NCBI RefSeq assembly: GCF_015160855.1
Contig: NZ_CP063373.1
Location: 1,364,001 to 1,428,000, forward strand
Direction: 5' to 3'
Origin: Streptomyces ferrugineus
Lineage (GTDB): Bacteria > Actinomycetota > Actinomycetes > Streptomycetales > Streptomycetaceae
Length of the DNA stretch: 64,000 nucleotides
A model generated the notes under the pieces. That model was not told the DNA's origin. It worked only from the letters and a program-made list of their open reading frames with translations, and did not search any database. Shown one piece after another: positions 28,764-37,357 of the stretch; within the stretch, counting starts at the first letter, position 1; each line of letters starts with the position of its first letter. Position numbers and translations under genes: made by a program.

Positions 28764-29405
28764 ATGAGCAGTGAACCGCCTCCCGGCTCCGGTCAGCAGC
28801 CCCCGGAAGACGACCCGTTCAGGAAGCAGCCCCCGCCACCCGGGGGCTCCGGTTCGCCGTACGGGGATCAGCCCCCGCCCCCCTACGGCGGCGGCGGTCC
28901 CTACGGCGGTGATCCGTACGGCGGTGGCGGTCCCCCCACCGACCCGCTCGCCGGGATGCCGCCGCTCGCCGCCAGCGGCAAGCGCACGCTGGCCCGGATC
29001 ATCGACATGATCCTGGTGGGTGTCGTCGTCTGGCTGCTCACCTGGGGATTCGGTGTCACCGAACTCGACACGGACACCGACAAGGTGGAGTACAGCAATT
29101 CACTCGCGCAGTCGGCGATCGCCGCCGTGCTCTACATCGCCTACGACACCTACCTGACGGTCCGGACGGGGCAGACGCTCGGCAAGCGGCTGCTCAACAT
29201 GCGGGTGGCCAATCTCGACAACGGTGCCAGCCCGTCCGTGCAGAGTTCGCTGATCCGCGCGGCGGTGCTGTGGATCCCGTTCGCCTTCTGCTGCGCCTGT
29301 ATCTGGACCGCGATCTCCGGCGGCTGGAGCTACTTCGACCGGCCCTACAAACAGGGCCTGCACGACAAGGCGGCGAAGACGGTGGTGGTGAGCACCGGCG
29401 GCTGA
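28764..29405 (+). CDS. second RDD-family membrane protein
   Basis: 213 residues from ATG 28764; no strong ribosome site is visible, and an in-frame ATG at 28728 is possible. A Pro/Gly/Tyr-rich head with GGGPYGG-type repeats precedes the RDD domain from about residue 75 (ASGKRTLARIIDMILVGVVV, then TLGKRLLNMRV, then FDRPYKQGLHDKAAKTV). About three or four membrane segments. Probably arose with its neighbour by duplication of the RDD domain. Confidence 0.87.
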   Translation: MSSEPPPGSGQQPPEDDPFRKQPPPPGGSGSPYGDQPPPPYGGGGPYGGDPYGGGGPPTDPLAGMPPLAASGKRTLARIIDMILVGVVVWLLTWGFGVTELDTDTDKVEYSNSLAQSAIAAVLYIAYDTYLTVRTGQTLGKRLLNMRVANLDNGASPSVQSSLIRAAVLWIPFAFCCACIWTAISGGWSYFDRPYKQGLHDKAAKTVVVSTGG

Positions 29406-29411
29406 GCGGCG

Positions 29412-29669
29412 TCAGGACTGGGAGAGCGCGGGCTCTTCGGCCTTCTCCCGCTCCGCTTCGGCGGGCCTGCGCATCGCCACCACGCGGGGTTTCCTGGGCA
29501 TGGGCACCGTCATGGCGACCAACAGCCCGAGCAGGAGAGCCGCGACGGCGATGACCGCGATTCCCACACCCGAACTGGTCTGTGACAGCAGCAGCATGGC
29601 GAGTGTCGAGAAGACCACGGTGCACGAGCCGTAGGAGAGCTGTGCGGCAGTCGGACGAGGCATGATCAT
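29412..29669 (-). CDS. small membrane protein
   Basis: 85 residues from ATG 29669, five bases after GAGGACACG; ATG 29663 is the alternative. Two adjacent hydrophobic segments (SCTVVFSTLAMLLLSQ and VGIAVIAVAALLLGLLVAM) give a helical hairpin with a basic then acidic tail. No known domain. It converges on the RDD gene with six bases between stops. Confidence 0.72.
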   Translation of the reverse strand: MIMPRPTAAQLSYGSCTVVFSTLAMLLLSQTSSGVGIAVIAVAALLLGLLVAMTVPMPRKPRVVAMRRPAEAEREKAEEPALSQS

Positions 29670-30057
29670 CGTGTCCTCGGAATCAGGGGTGCACGGGGGT
29701 CTCGGCCTGGCTTTCCGCCGACGTCCGGGCGTTCCGCCATCCGACTCTAACCGCGTGCATGCCCGAGAGGAACAAACCGTAAGCGTGACCTGACCAACAG
29801 TGCCGGTGCACGGGGGGCGCACGGAGTCATGGCGTCCAGCAAGTGGACGGTGACGCGCGCCCGTTCGGAAGAGATCGTTGTTCGCTAAACGAACAGCGAC
29901 TCCGCATAGTGCAATTGACCTGTTCAAGTCAAGGTCTGTTTTTTCTGCTTAACCTCTAGTCAAATGTCGTCACTTGACTACACGCGTTGATCACGCGCGC
30001 GGATCCTCCATGACCAGGACCCTCTTTCCGCGCGCACGGCGCGGGGGAGGATCTCAA
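29670..30057. promoter_or_regulatory. gene-free upstream region of the M6 protease with several dyads
   Basis: No gene is visible in these 388 bases, and A+T content rises sharply after 29870. Inverted repeats occur in series: TGTTCG-5-CGAACA (29879-29895), GACCT-10-AGGTC (29917-29936) and TAGTCAA-10-TTGACTA (29957-29980). The last two share the 10-base spacer and TTGAC/GTCAA arms, and their centres lie about 42 bases apart. This looks like a multi-site operator for a tightly controlled secreted enzyme. Confidence 0.5.
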
Positions 30058-32403
30058 GTGACCAGTAGACCCTGGACGTTCAGAGCGGCGGCGACCACCG
30101 TCGCGCTCGCGACGGCGGCGGCGACATTCTCGACCTTCGCGGTGGCTCAGGCCGACGAAGGCGCGCCCGCCTCCGTGGAGCGGCACGACCCGGCGGACCA
30201 CACACACGCCGACCACGACCTCGACGGCCCGATGAGCAAGACTCAGGAGGCCCAGCGCGAGGAAGCCCTGAACCAGGTCATATCAGGCAAGAGCAAGGTG
30301 AAGAAGCGCGGCGGCTCGCAGGTCGTCGAGCTCAAGAGCAAGAAGGGCGACAGCAAGTACGTCGAGCTGGGCCGCGAGAAGACCGACAAGATCTTCACGA
30401 TCCTGGTCGAGTTCGGCGACAAGATAAGCGAGTTCGGCGGCACGCCGGGCCCGGCCCACAACCAGATAGCCAAGCCCGACCGCAAGAAGGACAACTCGAC
30501 GGCCTGGCAGGCCGACTACAACCAGAAGCACTACCAGGACCTCTACTTCGGCACCGGCAAGAAGACCGAGTCGATGAAGAAGTACTACGAGAAGCAGTCC
30601 TCGGGCCGCTACTCGATCGAGGGCGAGGTGTCCGACTGGGTCAAGGTCCCCTACAACGAGGCCCGTTACGGCAACAACGCCTGCGGCCAGACCAACTGCT
30701 CTAGCGTCTGGAACGTCGTCAGCGACGGCCTGAACGCGTGGGTCGCCCAGCAGAAGGCAGCTGGGAAGACCGACGCCGAGATCAAGGCCGAGGTCGCGCG
30801 GTTCGACCAGTGGGACCGCTACGACTTCGACGGCGACGGCGACTTCAACGAGGCCGACGGCTACATCGACCACTTCCAGATCGTGCACGCCGGTGAGGAC
30901 GAGTCCGCGGGCGGCGGCGCCCAGGGCACCGACGCCATCTGGGCCCACCGCTGGTACGCGTTCGGCACCGACGCGGGTGCCACCGGCCCCGACGGCAACA
31001 AGCTCGGCGGCGCGCAGATCGGCTCCACCGGCATCTGGGTCGGCGACTACACCGTGCAGCCGGAGAACGGCGGCCTGGGCGTCTTCGCCCACGAGTACGG
31101 CCACGACCTCGGTCTGCCGGACCACTACGACACCGCCGGCGGCGAGAACTCCACCGGCTTCTGGACCCTGATGTCCTCCGGCTCCTGGCTCGGCACCGGC
31201 AAGCAGGAGATCGGTGACCTGCCCGGCGACATGACCGCCTGGGACAAGCTCCAGCTCGGCTGGCTGAAGTACGACACGGCCAAGGCCGGCGTCAACTCCT
31301 GGCACAAGCTGGGTGTCGCCGAGTACAACACCAAGCACAAGCAGGCCCTCGTGGTCGAGCTGCCCAAGAAGACGGTCACCACGCCGGTCGTGGAGCCGGC
31401 GCAGGGCACGAAGCAGTGGTGGAGCGGCAGCGGCGACAACCTCGCCAACACGCTGGCCCGTTCCGTGGACCTCACCGGCAAGTCCACCGCCTCGCTGACG
31501 CTGGACGGCTGGTACGACATCGAGGCCGAGTTCGACTACCTCTACACCGAGGTCTCGACCGACGGCGGCGCCAACTGGACGGCCATCGACGGCACGGTCG
31601 ACGGCGCGGCCCTGCCGAAGGACGCCAGCGGCAAGCCGGCCCTCACCGGCACCGTGGACGCCTACAAGAAGCTGGTCTTCCCGCTGGACGCCTACGTCGG
31701 CAAGAAGATCGACCTGCGCTTCCGCTACCAGACCGACGGCGGCGTGGCCCAGAAGGGCTTCGCGGCCGACGAGATCACCGTGACCGCCGACGGCACGGCC
31801 CTGTTCTCCGACAACGCCGAGAGCGCGGACGACGCCTGGAAGACCAAGGGCTTCTCCCGCATCGGCGCGTCCATCACGGACGACTACGCGCAGTACTACA
31901 TCGCCGAGAACCGTCAGTACGTGTCGTACGACAAGACGTTGAAGACCGGCCCGTACAACTTCGGCTTCTCGAAGTCCCTTCCGGACTGGGTGGAGCACTA
32001 CGCGTACCAGAACGGCCTGTTGATCTGGAAGTGGGACACCTCCCAGCAGGACAACAACACCAGCCAGCACCCCGGTGTCGGCCTGGTCCTGCCGATCGAC
32101 TCCCACCCGACCGCGATGAAGTGGTCCGACGGCACGCTGATGCGCAACCGCATCCAGTCCTACGACTCGCCGTTCAGCCGCTACCGCACGGACGGCATGT
32201 GGCTGCACAACGCCGACGTCGCGACCAAGATCCCGTCGAGTCGCGGGGTGTCGGTCTTCAACGACCACGCCAGCACGTACTACGACGCCTCGAACCCGGC
32301 CGCGAGTGTCAAGGTCACTGACACCAACACCAAGATCAAGATCGTCAAGGAGGCCAAGAACGGCTCCACGATCGAGCTCGAGGTCGGTCCCGCAGTGAAG
32401 TAA
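30058..32403 (+). CDS. secreted M6-family (immune inhibitor A type) metalloprotease
   Basis: 781 residues from GTG 30058, seven bases after GGGGGAGG; ATGs at 29974 and 30010 are in frame but lack ribosome sites. The signal peptide (FRAAATTVALATAAATFSTF, then AVAQADE) is followed by a propeptide. The zinc site is HEYGHDLGLPDH (about 345-356), an HExxH variant typical of M6 peptidases. A long C-terminal region with beta-rich domains (GWYDIEAEFDYLYTEVSTDG) may bind substrate. An extracellular endopeptidase for nutrient release is the likely role. Confidence 0.94.
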   Translation: MTSRPWTFRAAATTVALATAAATFSTFAVAQADEGAPASVERHDPADHTHADHDLDGPMSKTQEAQREEALNQVISGKSKVKKRGGSQVVELKSKKGDSKYVELGREKTDKIFTILVEFGDKISEFGGTPGPAHNQIAKPDRKKDNSTAWQADYNQKHYQDLYFGTGKKTESMKKYYEKQSSGRYSIEGEVSDWVKVPYNEARYGNNACGQTNCSSVWNVVSDGLNAWVAQQKAAGKTDAEIKAEVARFDQWDRYDFDGDGDFNEADGYIDHFQIVHAGEDESAGGGAQGTDAIWAHRWYAFGTDAGATGPDGNKLGGAQIGSTGIWVGDYTVQPENGGLGVFAHEYGHDLGLPDHYDTAGGENSTGFWTLMSSGSWLGTGKQEIGDLPGDMTAWDKLQLGWLKYDTAKAGVNSWHKLGVAEYNTKHKQALVVELPKKTVTTPVVEPAQGTKQWWSGSGDNLANTLARSVDLTGKSTASLTLDGWYDIEAEFDYLYTEVSTDGGANWTAIDGTVDGAALPKDASGKPALTGTVDAYKKLVFPLDAYVGKKIDLRFRYQTDGGVAQKGFAADEITVTADGTALFSDNAESADDAWKTKGFSRIGASITDDYAQYYIAENRQYVSYDKTLKTGPYNFGFSKSLPDWVEHYAYQNGLLIWKWDTSQQDNNTSQHPGVGLVLPIDSHPTAMKWSDGTLMRNRIQSYDSPFSRYRTDGMWLHNADVATKIPSSRGVSVFNDHASTYYDASNPAASVKVTDTNTKIKIVKEAKNGSTIELEVGPAVK

Positions 32404-32428
32404 TCGGCATCTTCGCAGGTCAGAGCAT

Positions 32429-32464
32429 GATCGGCGGCAGCCCCTTGGCGGGTTGCCGCCGATC
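32429..32464 (+). terminator. terminator after the M6 protease gene
   Basis: GATCGGCGGCA and TGCCGCCGATC form an 11-base perfect stem with a 14-base loop, followed by GTGTTT. Confidence 0.8.
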
Positions 32465-32536
32465 GTGTTTAGGTGCACCCTGTGCTTCCGTTATTGACAC
32501 CGATATTGACACCGACTCGCACGGGGGTGTGACCGC

Positions 32537-32881
32537 ATGGCCGCAGGAGGTTTCTGCAAGCTGCCGACCGGCAGCGTGGTGGTGGCTCTGAACCTGCCCA
32601 GACCCACCGCCCACGGCACGGGCTGCGTCCGTGTCCTCGTCCACGCCCAGAACCGCGCCCGAGCCCTGACCAGGCTCCGCAACCTGGGCATGCGCGCCGT
32701 CTACCTGCGGGGCAACGCGGCTCCGCCGACCCCGGACGAGATCACGGCGGTCCTGCACCACCCGGACGGCCTGATATGGCGAACGGCCCCTGATAACGGT
32801 GTCGTGCCGGGCCCGGAGCTGGCGCAGGAGCTGTGGCACCCGATCAGAGCCCTCCTGAGACGCCCAGCGGCAACGCCCTAG
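32537..32881 (+). CDS. small protein of unknown function
   Basis: 114 residues from ATG 32537, with only a weak ribosome site. The sequence is compact and looks like a soluble a/b fold (GSVVVALNLPRP, then RVLVHAQNRARALTRLRNLG, then TPDEITAVLHHPDGLIW). No motif, signal or membrane segment identifies it. Codon use matches neighbours, and there is no competing frame on either strand. Confidence 0.65.
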   Translation: MAAGGFCKLPTGSVVVALNLPRPTAHGTGCVRVLVHAQNRARALTRLRNLGMRAVYLRGNAAPPTPDEITAVLHHPDGLIWRTAPDNGVVPGPELAQELWHPIRALLRRPAATP

Positions 32882-32982
32882 GGGCGCGGGGCTGTATCAA
32901 TTTGCGGCTCCGTCGCGCGGGCGCGACCAGCCACAACGCAGCCGCAGCCGACCGACAACCAATCGAGGCACTCTCCGGAGCG

Positions 32983-33573
32983 CTACGCCACCACCGGCTT
33001 ACCGGACAGCTCGACCCCCGCCTCCCGCATCTCCTCCAGCGCCCGCTCAGTGCTCTCCGTGGCCACCCCCGCGGTGAGATCCAGCAGCACCTGCGTACGG
33101 AACCCCTCCCGCACCGCGTCCAGCGCGGTCGCCCGCACGCAGTGGTCCGTGGCGATGCCCACCACGTCCACCTCCGAGACCTCCCTGGCGCGCAGCCAGT
33201 CGCCCAGCTTCACGCCGTTCTCGTCGGCCCCCTCGAACCCGCTGTACGCCGCCGCGTACGCCCCCTTGTCGAACACGGCGTCGATCGCGCCGGACGCGAC
33301 CGCCGGGGCGAAGTTCGGGTGGAAGCCGACGCCCTCCGTGCCCGCGACACAGTGCGCCGGCCAGGAGTGGGCGAAGTCGGGGTTCGCCGAGAAGTGGCCG
33401 CCGGGGGCGATGTGGTGGTCACGGGTGGCTACGACGTGCTGGTAGCCGGACCCGGCCGCCTGCCCGATCAGCTCGGTGACGGCGGCGGCCACGTCGGCAC
33501 CACCGGCCACGGCGAGGCTGCCCCCCTCGCAGAAGTCGTTCTGCACGTCTACGACGATCAAGGCGCGGCGCAT
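32983..33573 (-). CDS. pncA: nicotinamidase
   Basis: 196 residues from ATG 33573. It belongs to the isochorismatase-like cysteine hydrolases: catalytic Asp in IVVDVQNDFCEGG (residue 9), catalytic Lys in VFDKGAYAAAYS and nucleophilic Cys in ATDHCVRATALDA. Metal-binding His residues are in TRDHH and PGGHF. It converts nicotinamide to nicotinate for NAD salvage. It lies 138 bases after pncB on the same strand, which makes the next product of the pathway. Confidence 0.95.
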   Translation of the reverse strand: MRRALIVVDVQNDFCEGGSLAVAGGADVAAAVTELIGQAAGSGYQHVVATRDHHIAPGGHFSANPDFAHSWPAHCVAGTEGVGFHPNFAPAVASGAIDAVFDKGAYAAAYSGFEGADENGVKLGDWLRAREVSEVDVVGIATDHCVRATALDAVREGFRTQVLLDLTAGVATESTERALEEMREAGVELSGKPVVA

Positions 33574-33711
33574 GGTCGGTGTCCTTCGGTTATGGACGCT
33601 GAGGTCGGGACGGTGGAAACGTGCCGGGCCCGGCCGGTGAACTTCCGAGCCTAGAGACTTCGGGTGCGGTGCGGGAGGGGGCATAGGGCGAGCACGCCGG
33701 GCGCGCTCGCT

Positions 33712-35070
33712 TCACGCCCCTGTCCGGTTACCCGAGCGCCCGTTGACATACTCCGTCGGAATGACGGGTTCCCCGCGCGAGAGCTGGGTAGCGGACAGCG
33801 GCAGGTTCCCGCGAGCGGCCACATGCCGGTCCCGTACGACGTCCAGCGACTCACGCGCCACCACGTCACCGCCCTTGATCAGCTCGATCGGCAGCTGCCG
33901 TTCGGCCAGCTCGGCCGGCACCGCGCCCGTGCCCACGACCTCGGCCTCGGCGACGCCGTACTCGTCGAGCCGCCGCGCCGCCCACTTGCGCCCGCCGATG
34001 GAGGTCTTGCCGCCGCTCGACTTCTTCGCGACCGGCACCAGCGACGCCCCGGGGGCGGCGGACTCGGCGCGGGCGACCAGCTTGTAGACCATCGAGCAGG
34101 TCGGATGCCCGGACCCGGTCACGAGCTGGGTGCCGACGCCGTACGCGTCCACCGGTGCCGCCGCCAGCGAGGCGATGGCGTACTCGTCCAGGTCGGAGGT
34201 CACGATGATCTTCGTGTGCGTCGCGCCCAGCTCGTCGAGCTGCTGCCGGACCCGGTGCGCGACCAGCAGCAGGTCGCCGGAGTCGATGCGCACGGCGCCC
34301 AGCTCGGGCCCGGCGACCTCCACGGCCGTACGGACCGCCTCGGCGACGTCGTAGGTGTCCACGAGCAGCGTGGTGCCCCGGCCCATGGAGTCCACCTGGG
34401 CCCGGAAGGCGTCCCGCTCGCGGTCGTGCAGCAGGGTGAAGGCGTGGGCGCTGGTGCCGACGGTCGGGATGCCGTAGCGGAATCCGGCGGCCAGGTCGGA
34501 GGTGGAGGCGAAGCCGCCGACGTACGCGGCGCGGGAGGCGGCGACGGCGGCCAGCTCGTGGGTGCGCCGGGCGCCCATCTCGATGAGCGGGCGGTCGCCG
34601 GCCGCCGACGCCATCCGGGAGGCGGCCGCGGCTATCGCGGAGTCGTGGTTGAGGATCGAGAGGATCACCGTCTCCAGCAGCACGCACTCGGCGAAGGTGC
34701 CCTCGACCCGCATGATCGGCGAGCCCGGGAAGTAGACCTCGCCCTCGGGGTAGCCCCAGACGTCGCCGGAGAAGCGGTACGAGGACAGCAACTCGAGAGT
34801 CGGTTCGTCCACGACGCGGCGCTCGCGCAGAAAGCCGAGGACGTCCGCGTCGAACCGGAAGTTCTCGACCGCGTCCAGCACCCGCCCGGTGCCCGCGACG
34901 ACCCCGTACCGGCGACCCTCCGGCAGCCTGCGCGTGAAGACCTCGAAGACGGAGCGCCGGTCGGCGGTGCCGGCCTTCAGCGCGGCCTGCAGCATCGTCA
35001 GCTCGTAATGGTCTGTGAAGAGCGCCGTCGACGGCACGTTCACCGGCAGCCCTATGTCCGCAGCGTTCAT
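33712..35070 (-). CDS. pncB: nicotinate phosphoribosyltransferase
   Basis: 452 residues from ATG 35070. The N-terminus ALFTDHYELTMLQAALKAG and later VDTYDVAEAVRTAVEVAG, RIDSGDLLLVAHRVRQQL and TSDLDEYAIASLA are conserved PncB blocks. It converts nicotinate plus PRPP (with ATP) to nicotinate mononucleotide in the Preiss-Handler NAD route, acting directly after PncA. Parts of this gene recur in decayed form at 35871-36029. Confidence 0.96.
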   Translation of the reverse strand: MNAADIGLPVNVPSTALFTDHYELTMLQAALKAGTADRRSVFEVFTRRLPEGRRYGVVAGTGRVLDAVENFRFDADVLGFLRERRVVDEPTLELLSSYRFSGDVWGYPEGEVYFPGSPIMRVEGTFAECVLLETVILSILNHDSAIAAAASRMASAAGDRPLIEMGARRTHELAAVAASRAAYVGGFASTSDLAAGFRYGIPTVGTSAHAFTLLHDRERDAFRAQVDSMGRGTTLLVDTYDVAEAVRTAVEVAGPELGAVRIDSGDLLLVAHRVRQQLDELGATHTKIIVTSDLDEYAIASLAAAPVDAYGVGTQLVTGSGHPTCSMVYKLVARAESAAPGASLVPVAKKSSGGKTSIGGRKWAARRLDEYGVAEAEVVGTGAVPAELAERQLPIELIKGGDVVARESLDVVRDRHVAARGNLPLSATQLSRGEPVIPTEYVNGRSGNRTGA

Positions 35071-35360
35071 GTGCTGGATGCTACCCCCTATCTCGTCATT
35101 CTGACGATTTCAGGCGTTCGCGCACGGTGATGGTGCCGTGGCAGCCTGAATGTTCACCCCTTCGCCTGCCTCGCGGCCCACCCGTCGAGACCTACAGCTT
35201 TCACGCCGATATCCAGCTGAAGGCACTGAACAATGGCAGCAGGGGCGGCGCTACTCGTATCAAGGTGACGCTGCTCACACTTGCACTTACTGGCTGCGCC
35301 AGCTGTCGGGCCCACGTTAAATTCCTGACGTCATACAAGATCACGGGGAGGGAATCCGGT

Positions 35361-35741
35361 TTGCTTCGCGCATCGGCAAAAATCTCAGCAACTGCGCTGA
35401 TGGCCTTCGGATTGGTCGTGGGAGTCTCCACTTCGGCTCAGGCCGCTACGCTCACGACCAGCCGGGGGAAGATGGAGTACGGCACGCACAACGGCGGTTT
35501 CCCTGACGACCACTTCACCATCTGCGACACCAACGCCGACGGGCATGGTGTCACGGGATATGTGAAGCATCACCATATGTCCACCGGCAGCACGATCACC
35601 GACATGAAGATCGACGATGGGGGCGACCCCGGCTGTGACGGCGACTACATGGAACTCTCCAATGTTCATAACTATTGGATGGAGATCTGGTGGAATGGCC
35701 GTAAGATCGCGTCAAAGTCATTCGATGAAGAACAGGCTTGA
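35361..35741 (+). CDS. small secreted protein of unknown function
   Basis: 126 residues from TTG 35361, chosen because GGGGAGGG lies eight bases before it and a signal peptide starts there (LLRASAKISATALMAFGLVV, ending STSAQA). The mature part is about 98 residues with two Cys (TICDTN and DPGCDG), probably a disulfide, and a His-rich patch. Codons end in A or T far more often than in neighbours, and the gene sits between pncB and a pncB remnant. This suggests recent arrival. No homologous family recognised. Confidence 0.7.
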   Translation: MLRASAKISATALMAFGLVVGVSTSAQAATLTTSRGKMEYGTHNGGFPDDHFTICDTNADGHGVTGYVKHHHMSTGSTITDMKIDDGGDPGCDGDYMELSNVHNYWMEIWWNGRKIASKSFDEEQA

Positions 35742-35870
35742 TCTAGCCGGTATTAGAAATTGACGCAGCCCCTTAGGGGGACTCGGTGAAGTGTCGACGC
35801 TCGCTGCCGTCGGCACTTCACCGTATTGCTCGGTGCATAAGCGGGCGCCGTTAATAAGGACGCACCGCGC
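35742..35870. other. gene-free A+T-richer spacer
   Basis: No gene seen. A GC-rich hairpin is weak (AGCCCC/GGGGGA-type around 35767-35780), and a second dyad GTGAAGTG...CACTTCAC spans about 35787-35821, which could terminate the secreted-protein transcript. Confidence 0.4.
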
Positions 35871-36029
35871 CCACCAGCAGCGTGGTGCCGTGGCTCGTAG
35901 TGGAAGCCGCGGCCAGCTCATGGGTGAGCCTGGCGCCCATCTCGATCAGCGGCCGGTTCCCGGCGCCCGAGCACATCCGCGTTGAACCGGAAGTTCTCAC
36001 CCTCGTCGCTCTGACGATTTCGGGGGTCG
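35871..36029 (-). pseudogene. decayed internally deleted second copy of pncB
   Basis: Four blocks match intact pncB in the same order and orientation. 35871-35889 matches 34359-34377; about 35909-35979 matches 34547-34616; 35978-36005 matches about 34846-34873; 36003-36029 matches 35092-35120, which is the pncB upstream region. The segments between are missing, so no frame survives. The ancestral copy must have been nearly full length, lying next to clpS. Confidence 0.75.
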
Positions 36030-36109
36030 GGCTTCATGGGTTCGCGGGCAAAGGTTCCACGGCCTTCCGGCGGGGATCATTTGGCCGGGTGGCCCCCTCT
36101 AGTGGCAGC

Positions 36110-36427
36110 ATGGGCCATGTGACGGCTCCCGCACCCCTAGAGATCGAAAAGACCGAGTCGGCGGAGGAGGTCTCGGCCGTACCCGAGCCGGATGTCCCCT
36201 GGGTCACGATCGTCCACAACGACCCGGTCAACCTCATGAGCTATGTGACGTACGTCTTCCAGACGTACTTCGGCTACTCGAAGGACAAGGCCACCAAGCT
36301 CATGCTCGATGTCCACCACAAGGGCCGTGCCGTCGTCTCCAGCGGGACCCGCGAGGAGATGGAGCGCGACGTGCAGGCCATGCACGGTTACGGCCTATGG
36401 GCCACCCTCCAGCAGGACCGGAAGTAG
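36110..36427 (+). CDS. clpS: ATP-dependent Clp protease adaptor ClpS
   Basis: 105 residues from ATG 36110; GTG 36119 is in frame and also plausible. TAGTGG just upstream could be the -10 of a leaderless transcript. The ClpS core is clear: [20 protein letters not shown] (N-degron pocket Asn-Asp) and [13 protein letters not shown]. It delivers substrates with bulky hydrophobic N-terminal residues to ClpC/ClpP. It begins 80 bases from the pncB remnant and is followed after 12 bases by a DUF2017 gene. Confidence 0.95.
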   Translation: MGHVTAPAPLEIEKTESAEEVSAVPEPDVPWVTIVHNDPVNLMSYVTYVFQTYFGYSKDKATKLMLDVHHKGRAVVSSGTREEMERDVQAMHGYGLWATLQQDRK

Positions 36428-36439
36428 CGAACTCACTCC

Positions 36440-37048
36440 ATGCCAGGACAATTCGAACCGCTCCCCGGCGGCGGCGCGGCCGTCGCCCTCGACGAGGTCG
36501 AGATCTCCATCATCCGCTCCCTGGCGGTTCAGCTCCTGGAGCTCATCGGACCCGGACCGGCGGAAGACACCCCCGACGACCCGCTCGCCGAGCTGTTCGC
36601 CGAGGGGCCGAGCGAGCCGCCGGCCGATCCGGTGCTGAAGCGTCTGTTCCCGGACGCCTACATCGACCCCGAGGGCGCTCCCCAGGCCAAGGAGGCCGAG
36701 GAGCAGCGGGCGTACTCCGCGGAGTTCCGCCGCTACACCGAGAACGATCTGCGGGCCGGCAAGCGCGACAACGCGCTCGCGGTGATCCGGTCCCTGGACG
36801 AGCTCAGCGGCGCCGCCGCCGGTGAGGGCGGTGCGGTGCTCAAGCTCTCCACCGAGGAGTCCCAGTGCTGGCTGGGCGCCCTCAACGACCTGCGGCTGGC
36901 CATCGGCTCCCGGCTGGACATCGCCGACGAGGACGATGCCGATCTGCTCTACCGGCTCCCTGACGAGGACTCGCGCAAGCCGATGGTGATGGCGTATCTG
37001 TGGCTGGGCGGGCTTCAGGAGACCCTCGTTTCGACACTTATGCCCTGA
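36440..37048 (+). CDS. DUF2017-family protein
   Basis: 202 residues. Conserved partner of clpS in actinobacteria and in the same transcript here. The acidic soluble protein has EISIIRSLAVQLLELIGPG near the start, a central charged part with FRRYTENDLRAGKRDNALAV, and a helical C-terminus (WLGALNDLRLAIGSRL). Function unknown, and no catalytic motif is visible. Confidence 0.88.
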   Translation: MPGQFEPLPGGGAAVALDEVEISIIRSLAVQLLELIGPGPAEDTPDDPLAELFAEGPSEPPADPVLKRLFPDAYIDPEGAPQAKEAEEQRAYSAEFRRYTENDLRAGKRDNALAVIRSLDELSGAAAGEGGAVLKLSTEESQCWLGALNDLRLAIGSRLDIADEDDADLLYRLPDEDSRKPMVMAYLWLGGLQETLVSTLMP

Positions 37049-37095
37049 TTTGGTCGGGCGAGTGTTTGTCTTGCAATGTTCTTGCGCCGATCATG

Positions 37096-37138
37096 CGTTC
37101 GCTCAGAGAACGCTCAAATCCGAATAACGATCGTGTCA
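37096..37138. promoter_or_regulatory. copy 1 of a 43-base element shared by two amino-acid transporter genes
   Basis: Identical at 36 of 43 ungapped positions to 38999-39041. The most constant part is CTCAAATCCGA then TAACGATC then GTCA. It lies 219 bases before the AGCS start. The orientation of action is not known. Confidence 0.6.
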
Positions 37139-37168
37139 CCGCCCCTGGGTTTTGTACCCCCGGGGCGG
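37139..37168 (+). terminator. terminator-like hairpin after the clpS-DUF2017 operon
   Basis: CCGCCCC (37139-37145) pairs with GGGGCGG (37162-37168), extended inward by GGG/CCC around a T-rich loop. It directly abuts the 43-base element, so it may be part of the same regulatory unit rather than a plain terminator. The rest of the 309-base gap to the next start shows no gene. Confidence 0.6.
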
Positions 37169-37357
37169 CTTCATGTGACTTGCATCACTAAAGATCCCGT
37201 AAACGACGTGGTATGAACTGGCAACTCGTTTTCGGCACCCCTGCCCGAGGACGGGAACGCCGGTCGCCCTCTACTGCCGTCGCTGTACGGACTCGGCGTT
37301 CGCCCAACCCCATCCGCTGCGCCACGCCAGCACGTCCCCGCGCTCCGAGGTAGCTCG

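Noticed and set aside
29879..29895. LexA (SOS) box
   Set aside because: The actinobacterial LexA site is GAAC-N4-GTTC; here the arms are in the opposite order (TGTTCG-N5-CGAACA).
30283..32478. Long minus-strand open frame (731 residues) opposite the M6 protease gene
   Set aside because: High third-position GC opens frames opposite real genes. Composition is Val/Gly/Arg/Asp-rich without any domain, while the plus strand has a complete M6 protease.
37096..37138. GlnR site as explanation for the shared transporter element
   Set aside because: The GTnAC/GAAAC spacing of GlnR boxes is not present on either strand.
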